Below, one piece after another: positions 8,065 through 13,839 of a DNA stretch of 13,839 nt. The stretch covers positions 1 to 13,839 of the forward strand of contig CANCAO010000012.1 in NCBI GenBank assembly GCA_947374105.1, read 5' to 3'. The notes beneath the pieces are model-generated. The model made no database searches. It was not told the origin of the DNA and was given only the letters and a program-made list of their open reading frames with translations. The DNA is from Comamonadaceae bacterium. GTDB lineage: Bacteria > Pseudomonadota > Gammaproteobacteria > Burkholderiales > Burkholderiaceae_C. Within the stretch, counting starts at the first letter, position 1; each line of letters starts with the position of its first letter. The position numbers and the translations under genes were made by a program.

Positions 8065-9102
8065 TCAATAAAACTGATCAAAATGCACTTGATCCATGGG
8101 CACTTGACGTGCGATCAAGAGCTTGAGCAGCGACTGTGCCATCAGGGCGGGGCCTGCGAAATAAATCTCCATCTCCGCCAGCCGATTGCCGTAAACCTGA
8201 TCAACCCAGTCGTGAACAAACCCGCGCGCAAAACCCTCGGGCAAAGGAGCTTCGCTGTCCACACCGGATACCACCGCTTGGTAACTGCCGCGCGCTAGCC
8301 ATCCGGGCAAAACTGCCAGCATGTCTTGCCCACAAACGTCAGCAGGCATGCGCGCACCGTACACAAAATGCAAGCGGCGAGCGGCGAGCTGCGAGCTGGC
8401 AAAAGTACCGCGTGCCACCGAGACCATGGGTGCCAAGCCAGAGCCGCCCGCCACACACAGGATGTCGCGCGGCGCGTCTTCGCGCAAATAGGCCATGCCA
8501 TAAGGCCCGTCAATCTCCACGCCATCGCCCACGCGCAATTGCGCAAATAGCGCGTTGCTTCCCGCGCCTTGCGGCAAGCGCCGCACCTGAAACGACAGCG
8601 CCGTGCCGCTCTCACTGACGCTGCCCCCCGCATTGCTCATGGAGTAAGCCCGTGGCCCCGTCACCCCCGCTAATTGCACCAAGGCGTACTGGCCAGAGGA
8701 AAACGCCATGGGCTGATCCAGCTCAAAGCTGAATTCAGAAAGATCATGCGTGATGACTCGGGATGAAACCAAGCGTGCGCGGGTTCGCACAGGCGTGTGG
8801 ATCGGCCGGTATTTATCGCCCGTACGCAGTTTGATGTGCAAGTCGCCCTGCGCGCGAGTTTGACAGCCCAGCCAACGCTTGCGTTGCTTGTCTTTGTCGC
8901 TCAGCCCAGGGGCATCAGGCCAAAGGGCGTTGACTTGGCCTTCAATCAATTCAAACTTGCAATTGCCGCAAGAGCCCACATTGCACTCATAGGGAAAGGC
9001 GATACCCTGGCGCAACGCCGCGCGTAGCACTGTGTCGTCAGCCGCGCAAGAAAACGACTGATCCGTACCAACAAGGTGAACAGCGTACACAGTAGTGTCC
9101 AT
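8065..9102 (-). CDS. [2Fe-2S] ferredoxin-FAD/NAD(P)H reductase
   Basis: This 345-residue electron-transfer flavoprotein has, in order, a plant-type [2Fe-2S] domain (residues 1-95, ligands C40, C45, C48 and C80), an FAD-binding barrel (about 103-205, RAYSMSN at 151-157) and an NAD(P)-binding domain (GGSGLAP at 219-225; C-terminal MEIYFAGPALM and DQVHFDQFY). The layout is that of oxygenase reductases (phenol or toluene monooxygenase reductase) and of the CDP-6-deoxyglucoseen reductase family. It should pass electrons from NAD(P)H through FAD to the cluster and on to a partner. No oxygenase lies in the window; the immediate partner gene is the EutA-like ATPase 12 bp downstream, so it may reduce a metal or corrinoid enzyme instead. 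The ATG at CAT 9100-9102 lacks a good Shine-Dalgarno, and 32 bp separate it from the IclR gene. Confidence 0.92.
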   Translation of the reverse strand: MDTTVYAVHLVGTDQSFSCAADDTVLRAALRQGIAFPYECNVGSCGNCKFELIEGQVNALWPDAPGLSDKDKQRKRWLGCQTRAQGDLHIKLRTGDKYRPIHTPVRTRARLVSSRVITHDLSEFSFELDQPMAFSSGQYALVQLAGVTGPRAYSMSNAGGSVSESGTALSFQVRRLPQGAGSNALFAQLRVGDGVEIDGPYGMAYLREDAPRDILCVAGGSGLAPMVSVARGTFASSQLAARRLHFVYGARMPADVCGQDMLAVLPGWLARGSYQAVVSGVDSEAPLPEGFARGFVHDWVDQVYGNRLAEMEIYFAGPALMAQSLLKLLIARQVPMDQVHFDQFY

Positions 9103-9134
9103 TCAAGAAAAATGTCTTATTAATTCGAGCCGGA

Positions 9135-9911
9135 TCAGGCTCGGTAGCCCAACTGGGTAGAGATGGCCTCAGCCGTGCTGAGTAGTACCGGGGTCAGGCT
9201 GCGCAGTCGGCGCAAGGTGAGTCGCTGGCTGGGCCCACCAATACCGATAGAGGCAATCACTTTGCCGCTTATGTCTCGCAAGGGAGCACCAATTCCGCGC
9301 ATGCCCTCTTCCGACTCTTCGTCATCAATCGCATACCCGGCGACCCGAACCTCGGCGAACGCCTTGATCAGCTTGGTCGGCTCGATTTTCGTTTGTGGGG
9401 TGCGCGCAATCAGCGGTGATTGCAGCACCTGCTTGATCAGGTCGTCCCCGCCAAAGGCAACGAGGGCTCGTCCCTCCGACGTGCAAAAAGCGGGCTTGAG
9501 CGTGCCGATGTAACTGCGCATGCGAATCGCCTCGCGGCTTTCCAAATTAAAAAGGTACAGCACATTGGTTTCATTGAGCACCGCCAAGTGGATGGTCTCA
9601 CCGGTACGCTCACGCAAAGCGTGCAAAAAGGGCTGGGACATGTTGGAAACATCCAAGCGCCGGCGCACTAGCGCACCCATAACAAACAAATTGATGCCCA
9701 GACGATAGCGACCCGTTTGCGGGTTCTGCTCCAGCAAACCCTCGCTGGTCAGAGTCACGGCCAACCGGTGCACAGTGCTCTTTGCCAGACTCAGACGCTT
9801 GGCCAGACTGCTGATACCAATCTCGGGCTCCACCTCCGAAAAACACTTAAGTACGCGCACAGAGGCCACGACCGAGGACAGACGAGCACCTTTGGCGACA
9901 ATGGGTTCCAT
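9135..9911 (-). CDS. IclR-family transcriptional regulator
   Basis: This 258-residue regulator has an N-terminal winged helix-turn-helix (about residues 12-75, including ISSLAKRLSLAKSTVHRLAVTL and the wing residues GRYRLG) and the C-terminal IclR effector domain (about 85-250, with GETIHLAVL, TSEGRALVAF, GYAIDDEESEEGMRGIGAPL and a final amphipathic helix). IclR members sense small carboxylates, sugars or aromatics and repress or activate neighbouring catabolic and uptake genes. It starts the minus-strand unit with the reductase and EutA-like genes and is divergent from the ABC transporter, so it is the natural candidate to control both sides through the 271-bp gap. The ATG is at CAT 9909-9911 with only a weak ribosome-binding site. 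The effector cannot be predicted from sequence. Confidence 0.95.
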   Translation of the reverse strand: MEPIVAKGARLSSVVASVRVLKCFSEVEPEIGISSLAKRLSLAKSTVHRLAVTLTSEGLLEQNPQTGRYRLGINLFVMGALVRRRLDVSNMSQPFLHALRERTGETIHLAVLNETNVLYLFNLESREAIRMRSYIGTLKPAFCTSEGRALVAFGGDDLIKQVLQSPLIARTPQTKIEPTKLIKAFAEVRVAGYAIDDEESEEGMRGIGAPLRDISGKVIASIGIGGPSQRLTLRRLRSLTPVLLSTAEAISTQLGYRA

Positions 9912-9968
9912 GATCCGCGTACTTTACAAAATAGAGTGATCGAATCCTACTGTATTTCCACCAATCAA

Positions 9969-9979
9969 GAACAGCGTTC
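9969..9979. promoter_or_regulatory. Small dyad GAAC-AGC-GTTC upstream of the IclR gene
   Basis: GAACAGCGTTC has 4-bp inverted arms and lies 58 bp upstream of the IclR start codon. Its place would suit an autoregulatory operator, but an 11-bp dyad of this quality can occur by chance. Confidence 0.3.
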
Positions 9980-10070
9980 CGCATAAAAGAAAGATAAAAA
10001 GCAACAAGTCTAAGCAGCAGACGTGGTTGACGTGTTCCTTTACCGATGAGCAACAAGGGAAAACCCGGAG

Positions 10071-10094
10071 GGCCAAGCCTTGACAGGCTTGGCC
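10071..10094. promoter_or_regulatory. Perfect 9-bp-arm palindrome enclosing the -35 box
   Basis: GGCCAAGCC (10071-10079) and GGCTTGGCC (10086-10094) are perfect inverted arms, and the six-base centre is exactly the consensus -35 hexamer TTGACA (10080-10085). A protein bound here would cover the -35. No T-run follows on either strand, so an operator is more likely than an intrinsic terminator, though the RNA could form a hairpin if read from upstream. The candidate binder is the divergently encoded IclR protein. Confidence 0.7.
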
Positions 10095-10110
10095 GATTCC
10101 AGCCTAATAT
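10080..10110 (+). promoter_or_regulatory. Sigma-70-type promoter of the ABC transporter operon
   Basis: TTGACA at 10080-10085 is a perfect -35. TAATAT at 10105-10110 (or CTAATA at 10104-10109) is the -10, giving a spacing of 19 or 18 bp, slightly longer than the optimum of 17. Transcription would begin near 10116-10118, about 65 nt before the permease GTG. The longer spacer suggests that an activator or repressor tunes it. Confidence 0.6.
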
Positions 10111-10113
10111 TTG

Positions 10114-10154
10114 CTGTCCCTTTATGCGGATCATTGTTCCACATGAAGGGACAG
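10114..10154. promoter_or_regulatory. Inverted repeat at the predicted transcription start (CTGTCCCTT...AAGGGACAG)
   Basis: CTGTCCCTTTATG (10114-10126) and CATGAAGGGACAG (10142-10154) are 13-bp inverted arms with one mismatch and a 15-bp spacer. The dyad lies at the predicted start of the transporter mRNA, so it may be a second operator or a 5' leader hairpin. The heptamer CTGTCCC/GGGACAG returns as an inverted pair, with the same 34-bp start-to-start distance, in the gap before the ATPase gene. Confidence 0.65.
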
Positions 10155-10182
10155 TCGAACGATACAGTTTGGAGATTATTGA

Positions 10183-11919
10183 GTGGAAATTTCTATTGCA
10201 AGTGCCGCAGAAGGGCCCTCCCGTTGGGCCCGGTTCGATGCCAAGTGGCTAGTGATTGGCATGTGTTTGCTGGTGGTGGCAATCCTAGCCTTGGTTCCGT
10301 TCTCCTTCATGATTTGGCAGAGCTTTCTCACGCCGGAAACATCGTCCACGCCGTCCACATTCACCCTGAACAACTACGTCACAGCCTATACCAACCCTGA
10401 AACGGTCGCGATCTTCTGGAACTCGGTCAAGTTCGCACTAGGTGGCTCGACCCTGGCCTTTGTGATTGGCACCGCGCTGGCATGGATGAACGAGCGCACC
10501 AACACCCCCATGCGGCGGCTGTTTTTCGCACTCTCCATCGTACCGTTGATCATCCCCAGCATCCTGTTCACCATCTCCTGGATCATGCTGGCCAGCCCCA
10601 AAATCGGCCTGCTTAATATGGTGGCGCAGTCGCTGTTTGGCCTAGATCAGCCGCCCTTCAACATTTACTCCATGTGGGGCATGATTTGGGTAGATGGCCT
10701 GCACTATTCCCCTATGGCTTTTTTGCTGATGTCATCGGCGTTTCGGGCAATGGACCCGTCACTGGAAGAATCCGCGGTGATGAGCGGCTCCAGCGTGCTC
10801 AACACGCTGTACCGCATCACCTTGAAGCTGGTGTTCCCTGCCATCTTGGCCACCGTGCTGACCCTATTTGTGCGTGCCATTGAGTCGTTTGAAGTGCCCG
10901 CGCTGTTGGGCTTGCCAGCCGGCATTCAGGTCTTCACATCGGCCATTTACCAGGCCATTCACCAGTACCCCAGCCAAATCGGTCTGGCCGCCGCTTATTC
11001 TGTGATCTTGTTGGTGCTGACGACTGGCGGTATTTATGTACAAGCGCGCATCTCCGCTTCGGGCAACAAATACGCAACCATGACAGGCAAAGGATTTAGA
11101 CCCCGTACCATTGATCTGGGACGCTGGCGCTATTTCACGATGGGCATCTTCATCGTTTACTTTTTGTTGATCGTCGTGCTGCCCTTCCTGGTGCTGCTGT
11201 GGTCCTCACTGCAAAAGTTTTACGCCCCTCCCTCCATGGCCGCACTGCAAAACGTCACGCTCGACGGCTACCGCTACATCCTCGGATCAGACACCATTCG
11301 CAAAGCCGCACTCAACAGCCTGTGGATGTCTATCGCTACGGCCACCATCGTCATGTTGCTGGCCTCGGTGGTGTGCTGGATCGTGGTCAAGACCAAGATC
11401 CCTGGCCGCTGGCTGCTGGACAACATCGCTTCGCTGCCCATGGTCTTCCCCGGCTTGGTGCTGGGCGTGTCGATCATGATTTTCTATCTCACCTTTGATA
11501 TCGGCATCTACGGCACATTCTGGATCATCCTGCTGGCCTACATCACGCGCTTCTTGCCCTACGGACTGCGCTACAGCACCACATCGATGATTCAAATTCA
11601 CAAAGATTTGGAAGAGTCGGCCGGCATGAGTGGTGCGAGCTGGTTCACCGTGTTTCGCCGCATCATCTTGCCGCTGCTCAAACCCGGTCTGATCGCAGGC
11701 TGGATTTACGTGATGATTGTCTCGATCCGCGAGCTGTCCACCTCCATCCTGTTGTACAGCCCCGGCAACGAAGTCATATCCATTGTGATTTGGGAGCTGT
11801 GGGAAAACGGCCAGTACGTCGAGTTATCGGCGCTGAGCGTGCTGTTTATTTTCATGCTGCTGATCTTGGTGGGCATTGCCCAGGCGGCGGGTAAACGGTT
11901 TGGGGTTAAAGAAGCATGA
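10183..11919 (+). CDS. Fe3+/polyamine-type ABC transporter permease, two fused membrane domains
   Basis: This 578-residue inner-membrane permease contains two binding-protein-dependent transport domains in one chain, as in AfuB/FbpB (ferric iron) and some phosphonate or thiamine systems. Each half ends with an EAA-like loop that docks on the ATPase: EESAVMSGSSVLNTLYRITL (195-214) and EESAGMSGASWFTVFRRIIL (477-496), each with the E-x-x-x-x-x-G spacing. About 12 membrane segments are visible, the first at residues 22-46 and the second half beginning near 317. The start is GTG at 10183, supported by GGAG 8 nt upstream; there is no suitable ATG. The substrate is not evident: this permease class carries iron, putrescine, aminoethylphosphonate, thiamine and other organic molecules. 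A 73-bp gap with an inverted repeat separates it from its ATPase. Confidence 0.93.
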   Translation: MEISIASAAEGPSRWARFDAKWLVIGMCLLVVAILALVPFSFMIWQSFLTPETSSTPSTFTLNNYVTAYTNPETVAIFWNSVKFALGGSTLAFVIGTALAWMNERTNTPMRRLFFALSIVPLIIPSILFTISWIMLASPKIGLLNMVAQSLFGLDQPPFNIYSMWGMIWVDGLHYSPMAFLLMSSAFRAMDPSLEESAVMSGSSVLNTLYRITLKLVFPAILATVLTLFVRAIESFEVPALLGLPAGIQVFTSAIYQAIHQYPSQIGLAAAYSVILLVLTTGGIYVQARISASGNKYATMTGKGFRPRTIDLGRWRYFTMGIFIVYFLLIVVLPFLVLLWSSLQKFYAPPSMAALQNVTLDGYRYILGSDTIRKAALNSLWMSIATATIVMLLASVVCWIVVKTKIPGRWLLDNIASLPMVFPGLVLGVSIMIFYLTFDIGIYGTFWIILLAYITRFLPYGLRYSTTSMIQIHKDLEESAGMSGASWFTVFRRIILPLLKPGLIAGWIYVMIVSIRELSTSILLYSPGNEVISIVIWELWENGQYVELSALSVLFIFMLLILVGIAQAAGKRFGVKEA

Positions 11920-11927
11920 GAACTTGC

Positions 11928-11968
11928 GGGACAGTCCACAGTTGCACTACGCGAACCAACTCTGTCCC
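11928..11968. repeat. Inverted GGGACAG...CTGTCCC pair between permease and ATPase genes
   Basis: GGGACAG (11928-11934) and CTGTCCC (11962-11968) are perfect 7-bp inverted arms in the 73-bp gap. The same heptamers, in opposite order, frame the dyad at 10114-10154, and in both places their starts are 34 bp apart. It could be a regulator site for an internal promoter or an RNA stem-loop that sets the ratio of permease to ATPase. Confidence 0.6.
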
Positions 11969-11992
11969 CAACTGATTAGATAAGGAATCAAT

Positions 11993-13102
11993 GTGTTAAC
12001 TGTCAGCGGTCTTCATACCGAATATGTCAGCGACAAGGGCGTGGTCGTCAAGGCCGCGCAAGACGTGTCATTCGAGGTGCCTGAGGGCAAGCTATTCACC
12101 TTGCTCGGCCCCAGCGGCTGCGGGAAAACTACCACCTTGCGATCTATCGCGGGCCTGGAAAAACCCACCGAAGGGGAGATTCAGGTCAACGGTGTGTCCG
12201 TTTACAGCGCTCACAACAAGGTATTCGTGCCTCCCAACAAACGCGGCTTTGGCATGGTGTTCCAGTCCTACGCTATCTGGCCTCACATGACGGTGTTTGC
12301 CAACGCCAGTTTCCCGCTGGAGGTGGGAGCCAAGAAATACAGCCGCGAAGAAATTCGCACCAAGGTCATGCGCGTTTTGGAGTCGGTAGAACTGGCCCAG
12401 TATCATGACCGAGACGCCACCCGTTTGTCCGGCGGCCAGCAGCAGCGCTTGGCCTTGGCACGCGCCTTGGTGATGGAGCCCAAGTTGCTGCTGCTGGATG
12501 AACCCCTGTCCAACCTGGACGCCAAGCTGCGCGAGAAGATGCGCTTTGAGCTGAAGAAAATTCAGCGTGAACTCAACATCACCACCATCTACGTCACGCA
12601 TGACCAGTCCGAGGCGCTGGCGCTCTCGCACGAGATCGCCGTCATGCGCAACGGCCGCATCATGCAGCGTGGCACGCCCCGACAAATCTACGACACCCCC
12701 ACCAGCGAGTTTGTGGCCGACTTCGTAGGCAGCATCAACTTCATTCGCGCTACGGTGCGCGGCATCGACAGTTCGACAGGGCAGATGGTGCTGGATTCAG
12801 AGCTAGGTCTTTTGCAAGTGCCGGTCAACATCGAGTTCAGCGTGGGCGAAGCTGTGCAGGTGTGCATTCGCCCTGAAGATATCGTGCTCAGCGACACCCC
12901 GCCCCAAGTCGATCATCGCAACCATTTCCTGGGCAGTGTTCATCTCAAAGTGTTTTTGGGTGAGGTATTTGACTTTCAAGTTCAGGTCGGGGAAAAGATT
13001 ATTCTGGCCCGCGTTCACCCCAGCCAAAAGTCCCCGGTAGGTGCACCGATTTATGTAGTGCTCAATCCGGCCAATTGCATCGTGCTGAAAAACCAGCCCT
13101 AA
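11993..13102 (+). CDS. ABC transporter ATP-binding protein (Fe3+/polyamine-type)
   Basis: This 369-residue ATPase powers the upstream permease. All nucleotide-binding elements are present: Walker A GPSGCGKTT (39-47), Q-loop Q91, signature LSGGQQQR (145-152), Walker B LLLLDE (165-170), D-loop SNLD (173-176) and H-switch H203 in VTHDQSE. Residues about 250-365 form the C-terminal TOBE-like regulatory domain (VCIRPEDIVLS) found in FbpC, PotA, UgpC and AfuC-like ATPases. The start is GTG at 11993, with AAGGAA at 11982-11987; an ATG at 11991 is out of frame and is not the start. No solute-binding protein gene flanks the permease-ATPase pair in the window, and such systems normally need one, so it probably lies downstream or elsewhere. 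Confidence 0.95.
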   Translation: MLTVSGLHTEYVSDKGVVVKAAQDVSFEVPEGKLFTLLGPSGCGKTTTLRSIAGLEKPTEGEIQVNGVSVYSAHNKVFVPPNKRGFGMVFQSYAIWPHMTVFANASFPLEVGAKKYSREEIRTKVMRVLESVELAQYHDRDATRLSGGQQQRLALARALVMEPKLLLLDEPLSNLDAKLREKMRFELKKIQRELNITTIYVTHDQSEALALSHEIAVMRNGRIMQRGTPRQIYDTPTSEFVADFVGSINFIRATVRGIDSSTGQMVLDSELGLLQVPVNIEFSVGEAVQVCIRPEDIVLSDTPPQVDHRNHFLGSVHLKVFLGEVFDFQVQVGEKIILARVHPSQKSPVGAPIYVVLNPANCIVLKNQP

Positions 13103-13174
13103 GACAAGTATTCACCACACGTACGCCAAGCTCCTTTGAACTCCAACTCTCACTCTCTTCAGAAAGTCCTACCC

Positions 13175-13777
13175 ATGAGCGAAACCAAAACCAGCGAACC
13201 GTCGGCCAACGCCGTGCCCAACGAATCGCACTACCACAGCAAAAAAGACCGCACCTTTGTGCGCGCCATTGCAGGTCCTTACAATCTAGGCGATGAGCTC
13301 AAACGCCTGCGCGCCATGCCGCGCGTGCGCAAGGGCAGCGACATCAAATTCAACGACGGCCCGCAAGCCTTCAGCCGCCACTACGTGGAGCCCAAAGACG
13401 GCATCACGCAAACTTTTCACATGCACCTCGAAGAGTACGGCCCCGGCGGTCGCTCGCAAAAACACGGCCATGTGAACGAAGCGGCCTTCTACATCCTGGA
13501 CGGCACGGGCTACGAAATCCACGATGGCATTCGCTACGACTGGCAGGCCGGTGACATCGCCGTGGTGCACAACAACTGCGTGCACCAACATTTCAACGCC
13601 AGCGACGAGCGCCCCGCGCGCGCCCTGGTCATCAAGACCAAGCCTATGTACATGTTCATGAACATGCTGTTCCAACACCAAGTGGAACCCCGCCCGAGTG
13701 AGCCCGCACCGGGCGGCGAAGGCTTCAAAGCCCGCAACGACGAACAAGACTTCAACCACCCCGAAGGAGGTTACTGA
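13175..13777 (+). CDS. Cupin-domain protein, probable metal-binding enzyme or sensor
   Basis: This 200-residue protein has a single cupin barrel (about residues 80-155). Motif 1 is GGRSQKHGHVNEAAFYILDG, with ligands H97, H99 and probably E102; motif 2 is GDIAVVHNNCVHQHFN, with H137. The set is complete for binding Fe, Mn, Zn or Ni, so a dioxygenase, isomerase or decarboxylase role is possible; I cannot name the reaction. The first 35 residues and the last 40 (proline- and charge-rich) lie outside the barrel. I chose the ATG at 13175. A TTG 13 codons upstream also opens the frame but has no better ribosome-binding site, and the site before the ATG (AGAAAG) is weak too. The gene follows the ATPase by 72 bp and is followed 1 bp later by another gene, so it belongs to the transporter operon. 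Confidence 0.85.
   Translation: MSETKTSEPSANAVPNESHYHSKKDRTFVRAIAGPYNLGDELKRLRAMPRVRKGSDIKFNDGPQAFSRHYVEPKDGITQTFHMHLEEYGPGGRSQKHGHVNEAAFYILDGTGYEIHDGIRYDWQAGDIAVVHNNCVHQHFNASDERPARALVIKTKPMYMFMNMLFQHQVEPRPSEPAPGGEGFKARNDEQDFNHPEGGY
13764..13770 (+). promoter_or_regulatory. Strong Shine-Dalgarno for the downstream gene
   Basis: AAGGAGG, a near-perfect anti-16S match, lies inside the end of the cupin gene, 8 nt before the ATG at 13779. It is the strongest ribosome-binding site in the window and supports the start of the cut-off gene. Confidence 0.8.
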
Positions 13778-13778
13778 T

Positions 13779-13839
13779 ATGGCCTGGGACGAATCCAAAG
13801 TATGGGCCGATGGCCACGAGCAAGGCAAGTACTACCAAG
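13779..13839 (+). CDS. Start of an unidentified gene, cut by the window end
   Basis: An ATG one base after the cupin stop, behind a strong Shine-Dalgarno, opens a frame to the window end that encodes MAWDESKVWADGHEQGKYYQ. Twenty residues are too few to identify a family. The tight junction says it is co-transcribed and probably co-functional with the cupin gene. It could be the enzyme that explains the whole locus. Confidence 0.7.
   Translation, partial: MAWDESKVWADGHEQGKYYQ

Larger units (their letters stand above)
9912..10182. promoter_or_regulatory. Divergent intergenic control region between the IclR gene and the ABC permease
   Basis: This 271-bp gap holds no convincing gene. From left to right it contains a small dyad GAAC-AGC-GTTC at 9969-9979, an AT-rich purine run (about 9984-10000), a direct repeat AGCAACAAG (10000-10008 and 10049-10057), a perfect palindrome around a -35 box (10071-10094), a -10 box (10105-10110), a second dyad (10114-10154), and GGAG at 10171-10174, which is 8 nt before the permease GTG. 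A promoter for the IclR direction cannot be fixed with confidence. Confidence 0.75.

Noticed and set aside
10071..10094. Palindrome considered as an intrinsic terminator
   Set aside because: No T-run follows on either strand, the loop is a consensus -35 and a -10 follows at 10105, so a promoter-operator reading is better.
12092..12685. A 197-codon minus-strand open frame
   Set aside because: It lies wholly antisense to the ATP-binding protein gene with its complete set of nucleotide-binding motifs, and it shows no family motif.
13286..13828. A 180-codon minus-strand open frame rich in Val, Ala and His
   Set aside because: It is antisense to the cupin gene and to the strong ribosome-binding site of the next gene; its composition follows from the complementary codons.

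Overview
The window looks like chromosomal DNA from a betaproteobacterium, most likely the order Burkholderiales and the family Comamonadaceae (Rhodoferax/Polaromonas-like). This is inferred from moderately high GC, the style of the PdxA, NIF3-like and HtrA proteins, and the Fe3+-type ABC transporter. No marker gene in the window proves it. I see no rRNA, tRNA, CRISPR array, transposase or integrase.

Region 1 (1-2875) is housekeeping. A NIF3-like metal protein and pdxA (cut by the window start) lie on the minus strand and look co-transcribed. A single-PDZ HtrA/DegS-type periplasmic protease is divergent from them across a 47-bp gap. Its -10-like hexamer sits so close to the ATG that a leaderless mRNA is plausible. 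The NIF3-like gene carries an AT-rich, palindrome-containing patch that resembles an interspersed repeat absorbed into the reading frame.

Region 2 (2928-6267) is a tightly coupled three-gene plus-strand unit: a DltA/NRPS-type adenylating ligase, a divergent MBOAT-like polytopic membrane protein and a small acyl carrier protein, joined by ATGA and TGATG overlaps. Together they have the parts of a D-alanylation-like (Dlt) pathway: activate an amino acid or small acid, load it on a carrier, and transfer it at the membrane to an acceptor. No DltD is present in the window, and the residue linked to D-Ala choice in DltA is replaced. This is the best candidate here for an undescribed system.

Region 3 (6307-9911) is a minus-strand operon of an IclR regulator, a ferredoxin-FAD/NAD reductase and an EutA-type ASKHA ATPase with histidine-rich tails at both ends. 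No ethanolamine ammonia-lyase genes lie nearby. A [2Fe-2S] reductase paired with an ASKHA ATPase recalls the reductive activators of corrinoid enzymes, split over two genes.

Region 4 (9912-13839) starts with a 271-bp divergent regulatory gap. A near-consensus -35 lies exactly inside a perfect 9-bp-arm palindrome, and a second dyad lies near the predicted transcription start. A fused two-domain Fe3+/polyamine-type ABC permease, its ATPase, a cupin protein and the first 20 codons of a further gene follow. No solute-binding protein is in the window. Regions 3 and 4 probably form one IclR-controlled uptake and metabolism locus for an unidentified substrate.
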